Shown here one piece after another: positions 1 to 11,571 of a DNA stretch of 64,000 nt. Below the pieces are notes generated by a model, which made no database searches, had not been told where the DNA came from, and worked only from the letters and a program-made list of their open reading frames with translations. This DNA is from Melampsora larici-populina 98AG31. Taxonomy: Eukaryota > Basidiomycota > Pucciniomycetes > Pucciniales > Melampsoraceae. Where the stretch lies: positions 445,392-509,391 of the forward strand of contig NW_006768776.1 of the NCBI RefSeq assembly GCF_000204055.1, written 5' to 3'. A program made the translations under genes and the position numbers. Within the stretch, counting starts at the first letter, position 1. Each line of letters opens with the position of its first letter.

Positions 1-381
1 GCCATTGCTTGTTGAGGCAGGCCCATTTGTGGCTTCCTCCTTCTTGACTTGCCTTTGGAGCTGTCTTCTGACCATGTCTTGTACTCTTGATTTATATACA
101 AGCTGTCCTGTCAACAAATAACAATGTAACCTTCATGATCAGAGACAGGATCAGAGAAAGTAAAGATGCTTGATTAAGCATGCTCAAGGCAGATGGTTGA
201 CTAGTAAGTGCTTTACTGGGTGAAATACCTTTTTCTTCAATGATTCTGGTTCTACCTGGTCAACTTTGGACTTGGCTACTTTGTGTCTGCAGCAAATCCG
301 GCAGGTGCATGATCTAAGCCTATGTGTAAGTTCACTTGTACTGCAGGTGCACTGAAGAATTTCATGCCTGCATATTGACAC
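1..381 (-). CDS. 5' end of an unrecognised cysteine-rich gene (partial)
   Basis: A minus-strand reading frame starts at an ATG at 381-379 and has a cysteine/histidine-rich N-terminus (CTC, then CTCRICCRH). A plausible donor (GTATTT) ends exon 1 at 229 and an acceptor (GACAG) opens exon 2 at 107, which runs off the window. In exon 2 two frames stay open, so the continuation is uncertain. The cysteine spacing resembles zinc-binding N-termini of some fungal transposase-like families, but I do not recognise the gene. A genuine exon is inferred from open frame, splice signals and composition only. Confidence 0.3.
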
Positions 382-1190
382 ACTGATAGAATGTAGACAG
401 GATATTTCTCAAGCCTTCACTAAAGTCAACAATTTATAGGACCCTGCCCTTCAAATGTTACTGAAATATATTTTAACCTTTTTGTGGGAGCTTTTTTCAA
501 GAATTCTGCATTCTTGAGGATTCGATGGGACTTGCCATTTTGTTATGAGATTGCTGCAACTCTTGGAAGAATATAAGGAAACTCAAGATCCCAATCACTG
601 TGCCTGTTGAATGTACCCTCAATGTCAAGACCATAGTAGCTTCTAGCAAACAGCTGGCATTTTCTGGGCGCAAAAAAAGATGACATTTATCAAACTTAAT
701 CAAGGACCTCTCCCTCACAAGGCTTTGAGAGAGGGACTTACCACCAAAACACAAAATCTCACATGAGAAGTGAGCTGTATATGAACAACAATCAATACAT
801 TGCTCTGTCTTCTTTGTTTGTTTATAGACACTCCTTGATGTAGAGGCAAAGGGTGGGCAATACAACTGCCTGATCTTGTAAACCCTCTCTAGAACTCCTC
901 CCCATGGGCAATCCATGATGACTCCTTTGCTTAGTGGTTAAGCTGCTAGGAGCATGTATGTACAAGTGCTTGCAGTCAAAATACAACACCAGTTTACCTT
1001 GCCATCCCCAACCAGTTTGCTACATTTTGCTGTATTGACTGTATTGACTACACTGTATATTGTAGCAAGACTTTCTCTCAAAGACAGCAACCATTCATAA
1101 GATCAATCCTGGTTTTTGGCAAAGACAATGATACAATTGCTCAGAGCAATGTTATGATAAACACAATGATTGAAAAGAGATAACAAACAT
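382..1190. other. stretch without a supportable gene
   Basis: A 139-codon minus-strand open frame (497-916) exists, but it has no recognisable motif and no convincing splice context, so I do not call it. No tandem repeat or hairpin of note was seen. Confidence 0.5.
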
Positions 1191-1293
1191 ACCGAAGACA
1201 AGACGTGAGATGTCCGCCACTTGTTTTGCGTTTTGAGTTTTGAGTTCTCAGTTTTCAGCTTTTCGACTTTTGACCTCGTTTTCGATTCCGACC
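1191..1293 (-). repeat. dispersed repeat R1, copy a (intact insertion-site copy)
   Basis: About 100 bp, whose reverse complement closely matches 8667-8768: both run from GGTCGGAAT through GTCGAAAAGCTG and an AACTCAAAAC tract to TCTCACGTCTTGTCTTCGG. On this copy the sequence continues as GTCTTCGGTA with no insertion. It therefore represents the empty target site of the KDZ element that interrupts copy b. A short related piece lies at 6985-7020. Confidence 0.75.
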
Positions 1294-2076
1294 ACCCCAT
1301 CCTACCACAACACACAAGTTGACAATGCACCGCCATCATACCCTTCTCAACAAAAACAACAATAAACCTCATCATCATCAGATTTCTCAGCCTAACATTG
1401 GGGTAAGTCTTTGGTCAATCTAAAAACTCAAAGCTCAACAGTCAAACTGATTTGAATGAATCGATTTTACAACGTGAAAGCCACATTTGATTGCAGGTGA
1501 CTTACTACTTTCCAAAGGGTGTAGCAGAATACCACTTTGGTGGAAGCTACGATTTGAATGAGTTCAAGAATGACAGGCACCCTCTTGTGTCATCCACCTA
1601 ATCATGATCATGAATCATAGTTCTTTTTGAATACATACCTTTTGAATAAATGTGTTTGAGTCAGAAAAATGTTGCTATCTAATATAATCAAAATATATGT
1701 AAAGAGTTTGTATAGAACACCTATGCACAACAAAAGAAAATAGCCTTGTCAGTGAGAGATTAGTCAAATGTTTTACGTAACATAGAAAGAAATAAGTGAC
1801 CTATGTCAACTTCAATTCTCTATTATTGTTTCCTACTCTTTACATAAACAATTTTTTTGTTCTTTTCATGATGTTCATTCTTGAATTGGCCTGTTTATAT
1901 CATGAGAATGTGTTATACATATCACGAGCTCAAGTATTTTCAAACTGAAGAATGTACCAGTTGGTGGCACCCGTAAAAGCTATCCTTTCTCCTTTGACTT
2001 TGTTTCCTCAAAGTTGTTAAAAGAAAATCTTCATTTATCTAAATCTCAATCTGTCTGTATTATCCTAAATCTCAAC
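1294..2076. other. stretch without a supportable gene, upstream of the kinase gene
   Basis: AT-rich, with no coding evidence. It presumably holds the promoter of the plus-strand alpha-kinase gene that follows. I see no core promoter motif I would defend. Confidence 0.4.
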
Positions 2077-4590
2077 ATGAATGACAATATAGAATGTCAG
2101 GGATGTGGCAAGCACTTCACCAGAATGACAACAACCATATGCGGTCATTGCAAGTGGAGACAAGAGAATCCCGACTCTGGACCATGCCAAATCCCTCAAT
2201 GCTCAGGTTGTGGGAAGTGTTACCCTTATCTTTCCGACGATCCATGTGAATCATGCCAGAAGGACCTTCATAATCGGAACTCAAATCAAGATCACAGATT
2301 GGCTTTGGCCCCGGCAGTTCCAGCTTCTCCAATGATTCCACCTTTGAGTGCATCAAATCTTCCACGTGAGCTTTTCCAGGGAGGATTACTCACTCAACCG
2401 GCTTCAAATACCCAGTCCAACTCTTTTGCCATTGGCATAAATCAATCTCGGGTCAAGGCTCCTTACGTATCTCATAGTTCTTCAACTGGTTTTAATTCAC
2501 AACTTCAGAATTATATTTGTACGTCTCAATCGGGAAGGCGAACTGTTGGTCAGCCAAAGGGCAGGAGAAAGAAAGAAGTGGAAGTGGCCATAGAGGAAGA
2601 AGATCCGGAAGTTGAAATCACAATGAGTTTCACTTACTCCAGTGGAATCGGAAAGTCCAATGTCAATCATGGTCTCACACCTCGGAAATTTGAAATTGAC
2701 TTGAACAGCTCTGATTGGTTCTCGCAACTAGGGTTGGATGTCTATGCGTATTATAAAGAAGAAGCCGAAGCTTCTTCATTTCCATCCAAGGATCAGATTT
2801 GAGAGAAGAAATTCCAACCACTCCCCCAAGAATTCTCACCCGCCTACTGGGTCATCGCCGACAACGGAGTTTCAGTTTCCAAAGAGTCCATGGCATCATT
2901 GCTTGTCCGTGCACGGAAAGAGAAAAAGCTTCATAAGACAAGGTTTGGGCTGATTTTCAATATGAAAAAAATTCTAGCCCTTCGATCAGATCCTCCCGAG
3001 CCTGGGAATCTGTCGTCCAAACCTCAAATCCGCAAGCGGAAGGAAGTCTCTGATGAAGATGATTTCGAAGATACCTCAGAATTGTCTTCTGAGCCAGAAC
3101 GATCTCGCACTCAAAAGCGCAAGAGAATAGTTGAAGTGTCTGAATCTGATGAAGAAGAGTTACAACTTACAAAGGAGATTACAAACGAAAACTCATCCGA
3201 TTCAACAGAAGAGTTGAGTCCTTTGATTTTGCAAGCCTCAGTACAACCAGATCACCAAAACGATAATCACAAACAAGTTGAATATGAAGATGTGGATCAA
3301 CTCAAAGCAAGTTCACATGATGAAGCCAAAGTTAACAACGAAGTTAATGAAGACAATCAGGATAATGTAAGTGTATCAGTCAATACCAACATCACACCCT
3401 TTACGGTTCTGATAGTGTTTTATTGTCTTCACAAGATTTCCGATTATTGGGCAAGAAACTTGCGTTACACAAATACAATCTCTGAGGTCCATGGCGTTCT
3501 GGTAGGCCAACTACTCAAAGATGAATGTAAGTTCATTGTATTCATTCTTGAACCCAACTATATAAGTCCTAATTCTTTCCAATCGGTCCATTTCTAGTGA
3601 TGTCTTTAGAAAGTTTTGGCAATACACATGATCTTGGTGGGTCCGGTAAGAGGATACTTCCATACCCTGATCACCAAACTTCAAACTGGCAAGCAGGGTG
3701 GCTTCTTGCACTCATCAATAAGGACCATGACATCGTCTTCAAACCGACTACAATAACTTACCGAGTGGATCGAGGCGAATGTATTGGATCAGGCCAAAAC
3801 ATGAACTGCTACGAAGCAGAATTGCTAATCGGTGATCGTGTTCATCACGTTGTAGCAAAACAGTACCGAAGCCCAGATTGCCCCTTGTCGTATTATCAAG
3901 TCCAAGCGCAGTCATATATTCATACTGAATCTGTGATCAATCGATTCAAATCTAAGGTTGTGGGTAGCAAGAACTTTACACGTCTTGACAAGGATATTGT
4001 TGAAAGTTTGAGGGTTTGTGTAGCTCTTTTTTTATTGCCCTCAATTACCCAACCTGATTGTGTATTTATCCTTTTCAAAAACTAGACTGTAAAGTGTTGG
4101 GTTGTCCAGGTAGTGTCAAACAAACAACCAACCAAAGATGATAGTGCGGGTTTCTGGCTATTTGAAGAAAAACTTGAGGGTCAGAATGTCAAGTATGTCG
4201 CAAACAATGACTTCACTCCTCCAGAGCCAAAGGATACTACTCCAATCCATGAAATGCTTCATGCTCTTGTTCATGAAGACTTTGAGGAAAATAAAGGCCG
4301 TGACTTTATTTGTGATTTACAAGGTGTGGGTTGTACACTTACGGACCCAGCATTCATTGATCTTGAGTAAGTGGTGCATTACAGCCCTTTATCCGCAAGA
4401 ATCCTTCTGATCAATGTTTCTCTAATGCAGCAAATCCTTTGGTAGTGGAAATTTGAATTATGACAGGAGGAAGATGTATTTATCTCAGCACATATGCAAC
4501 AAATGGTGTGAAAATTTGGGGCTCAAATCTGTAGAAAAATGGCGTGTAAAATTGGGATTCACTGCAAGAAAACCGTGGGGGAATAGATGA
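2077..4590 (+). CDS. zinc-ribbon protein with atypical alpha-kinase domain; one in-frame TGA
   Basis: Proposed exons are 2077-3366, 3436-3526, 3598-4013, 4110-4366 and 4431-4590, all GT-AG and in phase, giving roughly 735 residues. The ATG at 2077 is preferred over the in-frame one at 2014 because it directly precedes two CxxC zinc-ribbon-like pairs (ECQGCGK/CGHC and CSGCGK/CESC). An acidic, lysine-rich linker follows. The C-terminal half carries alpha-kinase (MHCK/eEF2K-type) hallmarks: VAKQY (candidate ATP lysine), FWLFEEKLEG, ICDLQGVG with TDP, the GSGNLN glycine loop split by the last intron, and a zinc-binding H-x2-C-x3-C (HICNKWC). Such proteins phosphorylate Ser/Thr; the substrate is unknown. 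An in-frame TGA at 2800-2802 interrupts an otherwise open frame. It may be a nonsense mutation, an assembly error, or a boundary between two genes (second start at 2890 or 2962). Confidence 0.72.
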
Positions 4591-5079
4591 TCTATTAAAT
4601 CAGTTGTTGTTAGGGTGTTCAATATTTTTTTCTAATTATTCACTACTAGTAATTGTTTATGTAGATAGAAAGGAAACATATCAATTGTTGGAAGTGCTGG
4701 TGATCATTTGTAGAGCTCAAGCATATCTAAAGGAATTCATGGCAGAAATGAGTGTGATACAACTATTCAAATTGTCTTCATTCATGAGGTACACTTGTCT
4801 CAAAGAGTGCAATGCTCTGTGTCACACAAGAACAGTAGCACACTGACCTGGTACTTCTGGAGTTGTTCCCACTTATTGCAGCTGTGTACTTGAGATTGCA
4901 TTGTTCTACCAGCATTGCTGTTTCTTTGTCAACAAAGAGGTGGTGGGCTTGTCTCCAAAATTAAATTAACATAGTATATAAGATGTTGTTTGATTTTTTA
5001 TTCATTCCACAACTGCATCCATTCAGGTACAAGTCAAAATCAAAGCATGACCACTGTATATGGATAAAGATCTTTTTCT
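4591..5079. other. intergenic stretch
   Basis: No supported gene. An 80-codon open frame at 4604-4846 has no motif and lies in AT-rich sequence after the kinase stop. Confidence 0.45.
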
Positions 5080-6626
5080 TCAAGGATTAAAGTTGTAGTA
5101 GTACTCCTCATCATGAACAAACTCTTCTAAATGTAGATCTACTTGAATAAGTCTTAACAAGGGTAACACCCGGTTAGAAACCAGCCATACATTGTTGAGT
5201 GTAATTTGTTCTTCTTGCACCCCCAATCGCTGAATCAAAGTGGAAACCTGTACAGAAAATTGAGGAGGAGTAACTTGTAGAAGCTCCACGCGGTCTGGGT
5301 ACTGATCCTGAATCATTGCTTGGATGGCCTCACGTGGTACAGGATTGATTCCTTGAGTACCATTGTAGTTCTCAGGGAAGTAGAAACATGTATCAGGTGC
5401 AACTCTAGTTGGGAGGTGTGAGTCTAGATTTTTACGGGTGCGGTATGTGTTCTGTGTGGCCATGAAAGAATTTATCACTCTTTGAACTGAAGGGATCCAG
5501 AGGTGTAAAAATAGAGCCCTACCATAGTGTGATACCATCATGTGAGAAATCTAATACAAAAAAGTCAGAAATATTTCAATGACACTTACTTCTGAAGGGG
5601 TTCAAGGGGATTATAAACTCCTGTATCAATTGCCAGCTTTATATCATCCCGTAAAGTGGTATTCTTTGCTCGCATCAGCTGTGACCACAGTGATTCAATC
5701 TTCTGGTTGTGGGTAGATGTTGTGTAGTGATGATGGTTTAGAGCATCCTCAAGAGGCTCACCACAGTAGATGTGTGGCATCAAAGCCTGAAATGTAGCCA
5801 TATCCCCAGTCTCGGTTCCATGATCAGTGGAAGTTTTGACTGGGAATCCTCCTACAGTGTATACAAGCTCTAGAAAATACAATCCAACTACTCTTGGGTT
5901 ATTATTTGTCCGGCCAACTTTAAGACTTAAAACCTTCCTTGACCACGTATCAATGAAACCATAAATACATATCCCGTAAGGCTTGAGTTTATCATGCCCA
6001 TCACTAGCCCAGAGATGATTGGGTCCTGGAACATGGAATATTCTTCGCTTGAGAACACCATGTCGGCGAAGTTCAATACCTTCAGGGTCAATCAACTTCA
6101 TGAGACGGTAGACAGTATCACGGTTGATCCGGATATGATGATTTACTGCAAGGTTTTGTTGCATTGTGCAATAGCCAGCATGTCGATCTTCACCCTCTAT
6201 TGCTTCAAGTAAGATATCTACCACCTGATCTACAGTGACACGTCCTTGTTGTATATCATCACGGCGCCAATCAATCCCCAACTCCTTGGACATGGTTTGG
6301 ACATCATGCATCTTCATAGGAATGTCATAAGTATTCTTGATAGCACACAGGGCTTCTAAACGTGTGTTTCCAAGTCTATGGTACTGTAACAGTAAAGGAT
6401 AAGTATGTTCCTTTTGCTCAGGAGACATTGGTGCAGGTGTGTTGGTGAGGTCAAAGGTCTGGAGAGTCCGCTGGAGAGTTTGCAAGGATGTATAAATATC
6501 ATGATCATTACTAAGGTGAGTGATCATCATGGGCTGTGTTATACCTTCCTCACAATAGCCAAGAAGTATAGGTTCAAGTATTTCATCTGGAATTTCATTG
6601 ATGTGCACCATGATGTAGTGATGCAA
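5080..6626 (-). CDS. integrase-core (rve-fold) DDE transposase-like gene
   Basis: The main exon (6626-5590) encodes an integrase-core domain with a clear DDE triad: D209 in LWASDGH, D268 in STDHGTETG and E311 in HNQKIESLW. A tyrosine-free helical N-terminus precedes it. A second open segment (5550-5080) continues the domain with WIPSVQRVINSF and TYRTRKN, as in fungal and animal proteins of the HNQ-IE-LW integrase family. A GTAAGT...TTAG intron (5589-5551, 39 bp) lies between, but splicing it as written puts the second part out of frame. So either another splice site is used or the gene carries a frame error. The protein would act as a transposase in the nucleus. No terminal repeats were recognised around it. 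The third Met (VHIN follows) may be the real start. Confidence 0.7.
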
Positions 6627-6736
6627 TGGTGGAGAGATGTGTGTGAAACTTCAAAAGAAAAAAATTAAAAAGGAATTGAAGATGTGGAAATCTTTGATTC
6701 CTTTAATGAGGATGACTGGTTATGATGAGTGGTTAA

Positions 6737-6919
6737 CACTGCGAATATAATGTATTTTTCCAAGGTGAAAAATGATTACATTTATTTCACAAAATAATTA
6801 AAAATGCATTATTTCTGCATTATTTCTGCATTTTTCTGCATTAATTCTGCATTATTAATCATTTTGTGCATTAATGTCAATCATTTTTCACCTTGGAAAA
6901 ATACATTATTTTTGCAGTG
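6737..6919 (+). mobile_element. CACTG-type MITE, copy 1
   Basis: A 183-bp element with long terminal inverted repeats (CACTGCRAA... and AATGTATTTTTCCAAGGTG) and an AT-rich core of repeated TTCTGCATTA units. It is flanked by a 3-bp TSD, TAA (6734-6736 and 6920-6922). Non-coding and fully foldable. The CACTR terminus and 3-bp TSD fit the CACTA/CMC superfamily. A second copy lies in the opposite core orientation at 8899-9081. Confidence 0.85.
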
Positions 6920-6995
6920 TAAGTGGCATGAAGTGCAGATGGAACAAAAAAAATCACAGGTTGAAAATTGGATTTCCAAAATCTCATAACTCAAA

Positions 6996-7089
6996 ACTTG
7001 CGGGGAAGACCTCATGTCTTGGCTTGCGGAGACCTCATGTCTTGGCTTGCGGAGACCTCATGTCTTGGCTTGCGGAGACCTCATGTCTC
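6996..7089 (+). repeat. 23-bp tandem repeat
   Basis: Three near-identical units beginning GGCTTGCGGAGACCTC at 7021, 7044 and 7067, preceded by one divergent unit. The unit resembles the distal end of dispersed repeat R1 (GGCGGAGATCTCACGTCTT). This looks like local amplification of an R1 fragment. Confidence 0.8.
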
Positions 7090-8666
7090 AGATTTGGTAC
7101 AGAAGCCAAGATTCAAGGTATCTGCCACACTCACCATTTGAATGATGATATAAAACCTAATCTGCAACACCATCACAGGTGCAGGTTACAGTAGTTGATA
7201 TTCCATTGTATGTCTGTTTAAGCCAGGAGTGTTGACCTATAGTATACTGATAGTGGGCGCAAAAGTATTGGCTTAACAGATGTAGGTGTTGTGGATGGGA
7301 ACAGTGAGTTGTAAAAGTGTACTGAATGGCATATAACATATTTCGTGCAATATCTATGACTTGAATCTGATAATTCACTGATTGCATGAGAACTTAGGAG
7401 GAGAGAAGCTGAAAAAGAATTTAAGATACTCCTGGGATGGCACTCAGAGACTTATGTTTAGGTTTTTTAATCACTTTATCCATTGTTTTAAGTCTGTGAC
7501 ACCTGCTCGACCTCTAGCTTCAGGGTTATGCGTCGAGATGAGCTCAAGGTTCAAAGAAGGAGGTTTTGCAAGTGACAGAGTTAAAAACAATGGAAGGAGG
7601 GAAAAATGCGCCTAGAATGCTCTGAGCAAAGATGATTGGGTTTAAAAGGTGATTGGGAGACAATTGGAAGAGTGATGATTTTGAAGGGAAAAATAGTTGA
7701 GAGAGAATCGAAAAAACGATTTGAAGGAGAATAAATCGTAAACATGAGTGATGGATATTCAAAAAATGGGATAAAGGACCCTCCCACTCAAACATATGGA
7801 CCCCTTGGTCTCTGACTTGATCAAATATCTCACTGCACCAAAAGGGTCTTGACCTGAAACAAATGTGCCACACGCTGCCATGCCAACTCAATCAATTTCA
7901 AAACGCCCCAGCTATCTGGATTTGTTTCCCTGATTTGTGATAGACGCCGTGGGAACGCTTGGGATCAAAGCTTCTGATCAAAAACGGAAATCATTCAGGG
8001 TGCCCAAGGTTGCCCACTCTGTACGGCTACAATGAGTTCCTCAGGTGATCTCATCGTGGGCAGAGCCGATGCATAATCACGCCAATCGACGTGGCAAACA
8101 CGAATCTGTTCACCACTGATTGCGACCTGATGGCAGCACGGTCTCACTGCTGCTGGCTGCAACGGTGAAACTCACATCAAATAATACTCTGGGCGATATT
8201 GGCAATAATAAGATAGGGCATATCACTATAGATCACTTTAATGCAATCCATACCCTTTTTCTTGTAAACAGTAAATTTCTTCTTGTTTTTCCCCGTTTCC
8301 TTTTTTTGTTACATAATTCTGCATGTTCTTCTCATTCGTACGCTCTCTTCTAACAAAGAAACAACCCAAATCGATCCGTTTTTTGTGTCTTCTCTCTCTC
8401 TCTCTCTCGGTGAACTGTGGTGAAATTGATTATGTTTCCGTTAAATCTTCTCTCTATATATTTTTTGCTAAGAGTGTTTACATATATATATAGCAATAGA
8501 TAAATAAAGAGGAAGAACAAATCAAATTCAGATGAAAATAAAGCTTTTTAACCACATGTTTTGCTCCCTTTGGATGGAGATGATTTGATACATGTATATT
8601 CACACTTGCAAGAGTGCTGTGGTCGTTGGTGTGATGCGTTGGGTGTTTCGGTAGGTTGTGGTGCGA
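7090..8666. other. stretch without a supportable gene
   Basis: Short open frames only. It contains a (CT)n microsatellite near 8393-8408. Nothing with a recognisable domain was seen on either strand. Confidence 0.45.
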
Positions 8667-8768
8667 GGTCGGAATTGAAAATGAGGTCGAAAGTCGAAAA
8701 GCTGAAATCTCAAATCTCAAAACTCAAAACTGAAAACGATTGGCGGAGATCTCACGTCTTGTCTTCGG
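8667..8768 (+). repeat. dispersed repeat R1, copy b (interrupted by the KDZ element)
   Basis: Matches the reverse complement of 1191-1293 up to GTCTTCGG at 8761-8768. There the KDZ transposon begins, and GTCTTCGG recurs immediately after its right end (18735-18742), followed by TA as in copy a. Translated, R1 reads as a coiled-coil-like stretch (KVEKLKSQISKLKTEN), but I treat it as repeat DNA. Confidence 0.75.
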
Positions 8769-8832
8769 GGGTAGGTCGAACTTTCGTATGGTCACTGATA
8801 ATTATCAAACTTGCAATGATAATTATCACTAC
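8769..8832 (+). repeat. KDZ element left terminal inverted repeat
   Basis: About 40 bp of inverted match to 18734-18690, followed on both ends by two spaced copies of GATAATTATC. The same terminus is found on the 1.2 kb element at 31432-32649. Confidence 0.82.
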
Positions 8833-8898
8833 AGGTCCCAATCGGTACACTACAGGGCCAATACCGTCCTACAGAGATGCTTATATGCAACCCGCTTT

Positions 8899-9081
8899 CA
8901 CTGTGAAAATAATGTATTTTTCCAAGGTGAAAAATGATTGACATTAATGCACAAAATGATTAATAATGCAGAATTAATGCAGAAAAATGCAGAATTAATG
9001 CAGAATTAATGCATTTTTAATCATTTTGTGAAATAAATGTAATCATTTTTCACCTTGGAAAAATACATTATATTTGCAGTG
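8899..9081 (-). mobile_element. CACTG-type MITE, copy 2 (inside the KDZ element)
   Basis: A 183-bp relative of 6737-6919 with the same inverted ends (CACTGTGAA... TTTGCAGTG) and a reversed core. It is flanked by TTT at 8896-8898 and 9082-9084. It inserted after the KDZ element had arrived, or travelled with it. It sits 130 bp from the left KDZ terminus, upstream of the transposase gene. Confidence 0.85.
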
Positions 9082-9372
9082 TTTCCACCCACAAGTCTCG
9101 CAGGACGTCTGCCACGTGACCGCGCCTGCGGGCCACGTGATCTCTATTCACCCACATTCATGGGTATAGAGCGGCATGTCGCCGCGCTCACTCTACAGTC
9201 TAGCGCCATTATGTACCGCGCGCATACCCTCTACACCACAGTACTTTGCGCATACCCTCCAGACCACAGACCACCACCCTACCCCCACCTTCCCTGACGC
9301 ACGCCCAGCCGTATCCTCCACTCATCTCACAAGCTTCACTCACCTCGCGTCACCCACCTCCGGACTGACACT

Positions 9373-11571
9373 ATGATCATGATGGACTTTGTTATTCGCC
9401 TGAACAAAGAACAACCCTCCTTAGCCCAACGTCTCACATTGGCCAACCTCACCAAATTCATCAACCTCGCAAGCAACGTTTACCACCGTGCTCACGAAGT
9501 CATGAATTTGACTTCAACTGATACTCGCCTGCTCCCCTTCCTCAAGCTAGCCCTAAAACTCGATCTCGACCCATCCGAGTGCGAAGTTTTATGGAACCTC
9601 GCGTTTCCCTCGCTTCCATTGGCCCACCTCGATTCAGCGAGCCTAATCCGGACGTACGGACTCCATGAAAGCCTCGACAAAGACACCAAGGTACATGAAG
9701 TATATCTCACACCTCCGACAAAGACTTGCATCGTCTGCCAGCAACCTTCTGGCGAAAAACTCCTCACAAGACCTCGAATTGATGGATATCTATACGACCT
9801 CGACGGCGTCCACTCCGCCGAGTTCCATACATGGGGCTGCACAGGTACCTACCACCTTACCATTTATCCAAGTTTCCTCCTAGCTGACTGTCCCCACATG
9901 TCAGATTGCGGCGCTTATTATCGGCCTTCGTACTACACGTCAAACAAGGAACGATTCTATTACACCAAAGGCCAGGGCGCCCACCCCGAATACTACCAGG
10001 TACACTGCCACTTCGCAATGTCACACCGCCTGGCAAAGTCGTTCCGGCAATCTCAAATGCTCGCCCAGTTAGTTAATCCCCATACTACACCCAATTTGAA
10101 TATACTGCTGGAATGACTAAATTGAAAATGGAAAGCATGTCCAACTTCAATATAGTCAATCTATTCAACCTCACGCACATACAAGGCCAGCATCTCCCAA
10201 CCCATTCAGGCGTTCATATCACACCTAAGATCTCGCAAGAGGTCGCTCACGATGGGTCTGACCTCTTTAGTCTCCTTAGAAGATGCGACCAACGTGGGTC
10301 AGTTCTCCATGTCCGCGCGAAAGGAACCAATGCGGACTGCTTTGTACCAGCCATGACGCGTGAACTCTATCACATAGCCAATCACGGGTTGGCTTTCCGG
10401 GACCACTTCTGCTCGTTGTGTGTCAGAGCATCCAAAGTCGAACACGATGGCCACGCAGCGATCAAAGGTGTGCATTCCCTTTCATCACCCCTCCCCATGT
10501 GCTAATGCTCGCCTTGTTCAAACCAGTGATTCGAGCCATCGTCACTGATGGCCTTACGATAGGACACTGGCGCTGTACCGCCTCCTCGGTCCAGCTTGAA
10601 GAACTGGCTCACCGCGCCGGCGACCCACCACCTAACGGACCTTGCCTTAACCCACTGCCCAAAGTTACCTCGCGGTTCTGTGCTGATCATGAGGTGAGCC
10701 TGAAGGGTTGGTGTCAGGCACAACCATGCACTGCACTCGCCGAACCAGGATCCAAGTCTTGTGTCAATGAACGTCATCAAGCCGCCATGGCCACCTTCGA
10801 AGGAAAGAAGAATCACAATTTCTCACTCAAATCGATGCTCAACGGCCCCGGATCTAACCTCCCGTCCGATCCTTCCGTACATCTCAATCCCGAGACTACC
10901 GAAATCATTGACCTCGACGAACTCCATGACGCAGACGAGGCCGCGCGCGATGGTGGCGAGGCCCAACCTAAGATCACATCAGCTTGCAGCCGTTGCCGCA
11001 CCCACAATGACCAACTCATTGTGGGCACTTGCGGAATCATATTGAGCAGACGGACATTTTACAATGCGGAAGCACCAAGCGCTCTCAGGGTATGTTTTCT
11101 CGAACGTCTCACTTTGGTAATATGCTAACAATGCCTTTCATTCGTATTCAGGACTACTTGGTCGAAGCGTTCCCTGAAGGACTGCCCGAGGTTATTTTTT
11201 ACGACAATGCGTGCAATTTACTAAAGGTGATCCACAACGGGGACAGGGATCCCGCCCCGTTCAAACACAGCATCATTCCCGTAGATCCGTTCCATCATCG
11301 TGCTCATAAAGAGACTGATGAATTCTGTCAAAGGTACACTGACCCTAAAAAATTCCCTGATCTTCAAGAGAATGGCTCTTGGATCTTCAATGCGTCCGCC
11401 GGTGAGCTGAGCAACATCTGGTATGGCGGTTTCGCATCCATGTGTCGCAACATGCAAGCCACTCGTTACAAGTATTTCCTTGAAGACATGGTGGAGTGGC
11501 GGAACTTGTGGCTGACGGATGCATTATCTGCACGCAAAAATGTGGAATATATTGGCCTTCATAAGTTCTGA
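9373..11571 (+). CDS. KDZ transposase with CxC5/CxC6-like cysteine clusters
   Basis: Five exons fit in phase: 9373-9844, 9905-10067, 10136-10470, 10527-11089 and 11152-11571, giving about 650 residues. The N-terminal cysteine cluster (CIVCQQPS... WGCT... CGAYYRPSYY) matches the CxC5-type cluster associated with KDZ transposases. A second cluster (RFCADH... GWCQAQPC... KSCVNERHQ) is CxC6-like and sits inside the catalytic region. Catalytic-core candidates are D in IVTDGLTIGHWRC, D in IFYDNACNL and E in NASAGELSNIWYGGF, followed by the conserved RYKYFLEDMVEWRN helix. All introns are 57-68 bp GT-AG, and no internal stop remains after splicing. It is therefore potentially functional and the likely source of mobility for the whole element and for its 1.2 kb derivative. 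Confidence 0.88.

Noticed and set aside
497..916. 139-codon minus-strand open frame
   Set aside because: No domain, no splice context and no homologous copy in the window. Could be chance.
6996..7089. Regularly spaced 23-bp repeat resembling a CRISPR array
   Set aside because: The units are contiguous with no variable spacers, and the context is eukaryotic. It is a simple tandem repeat.
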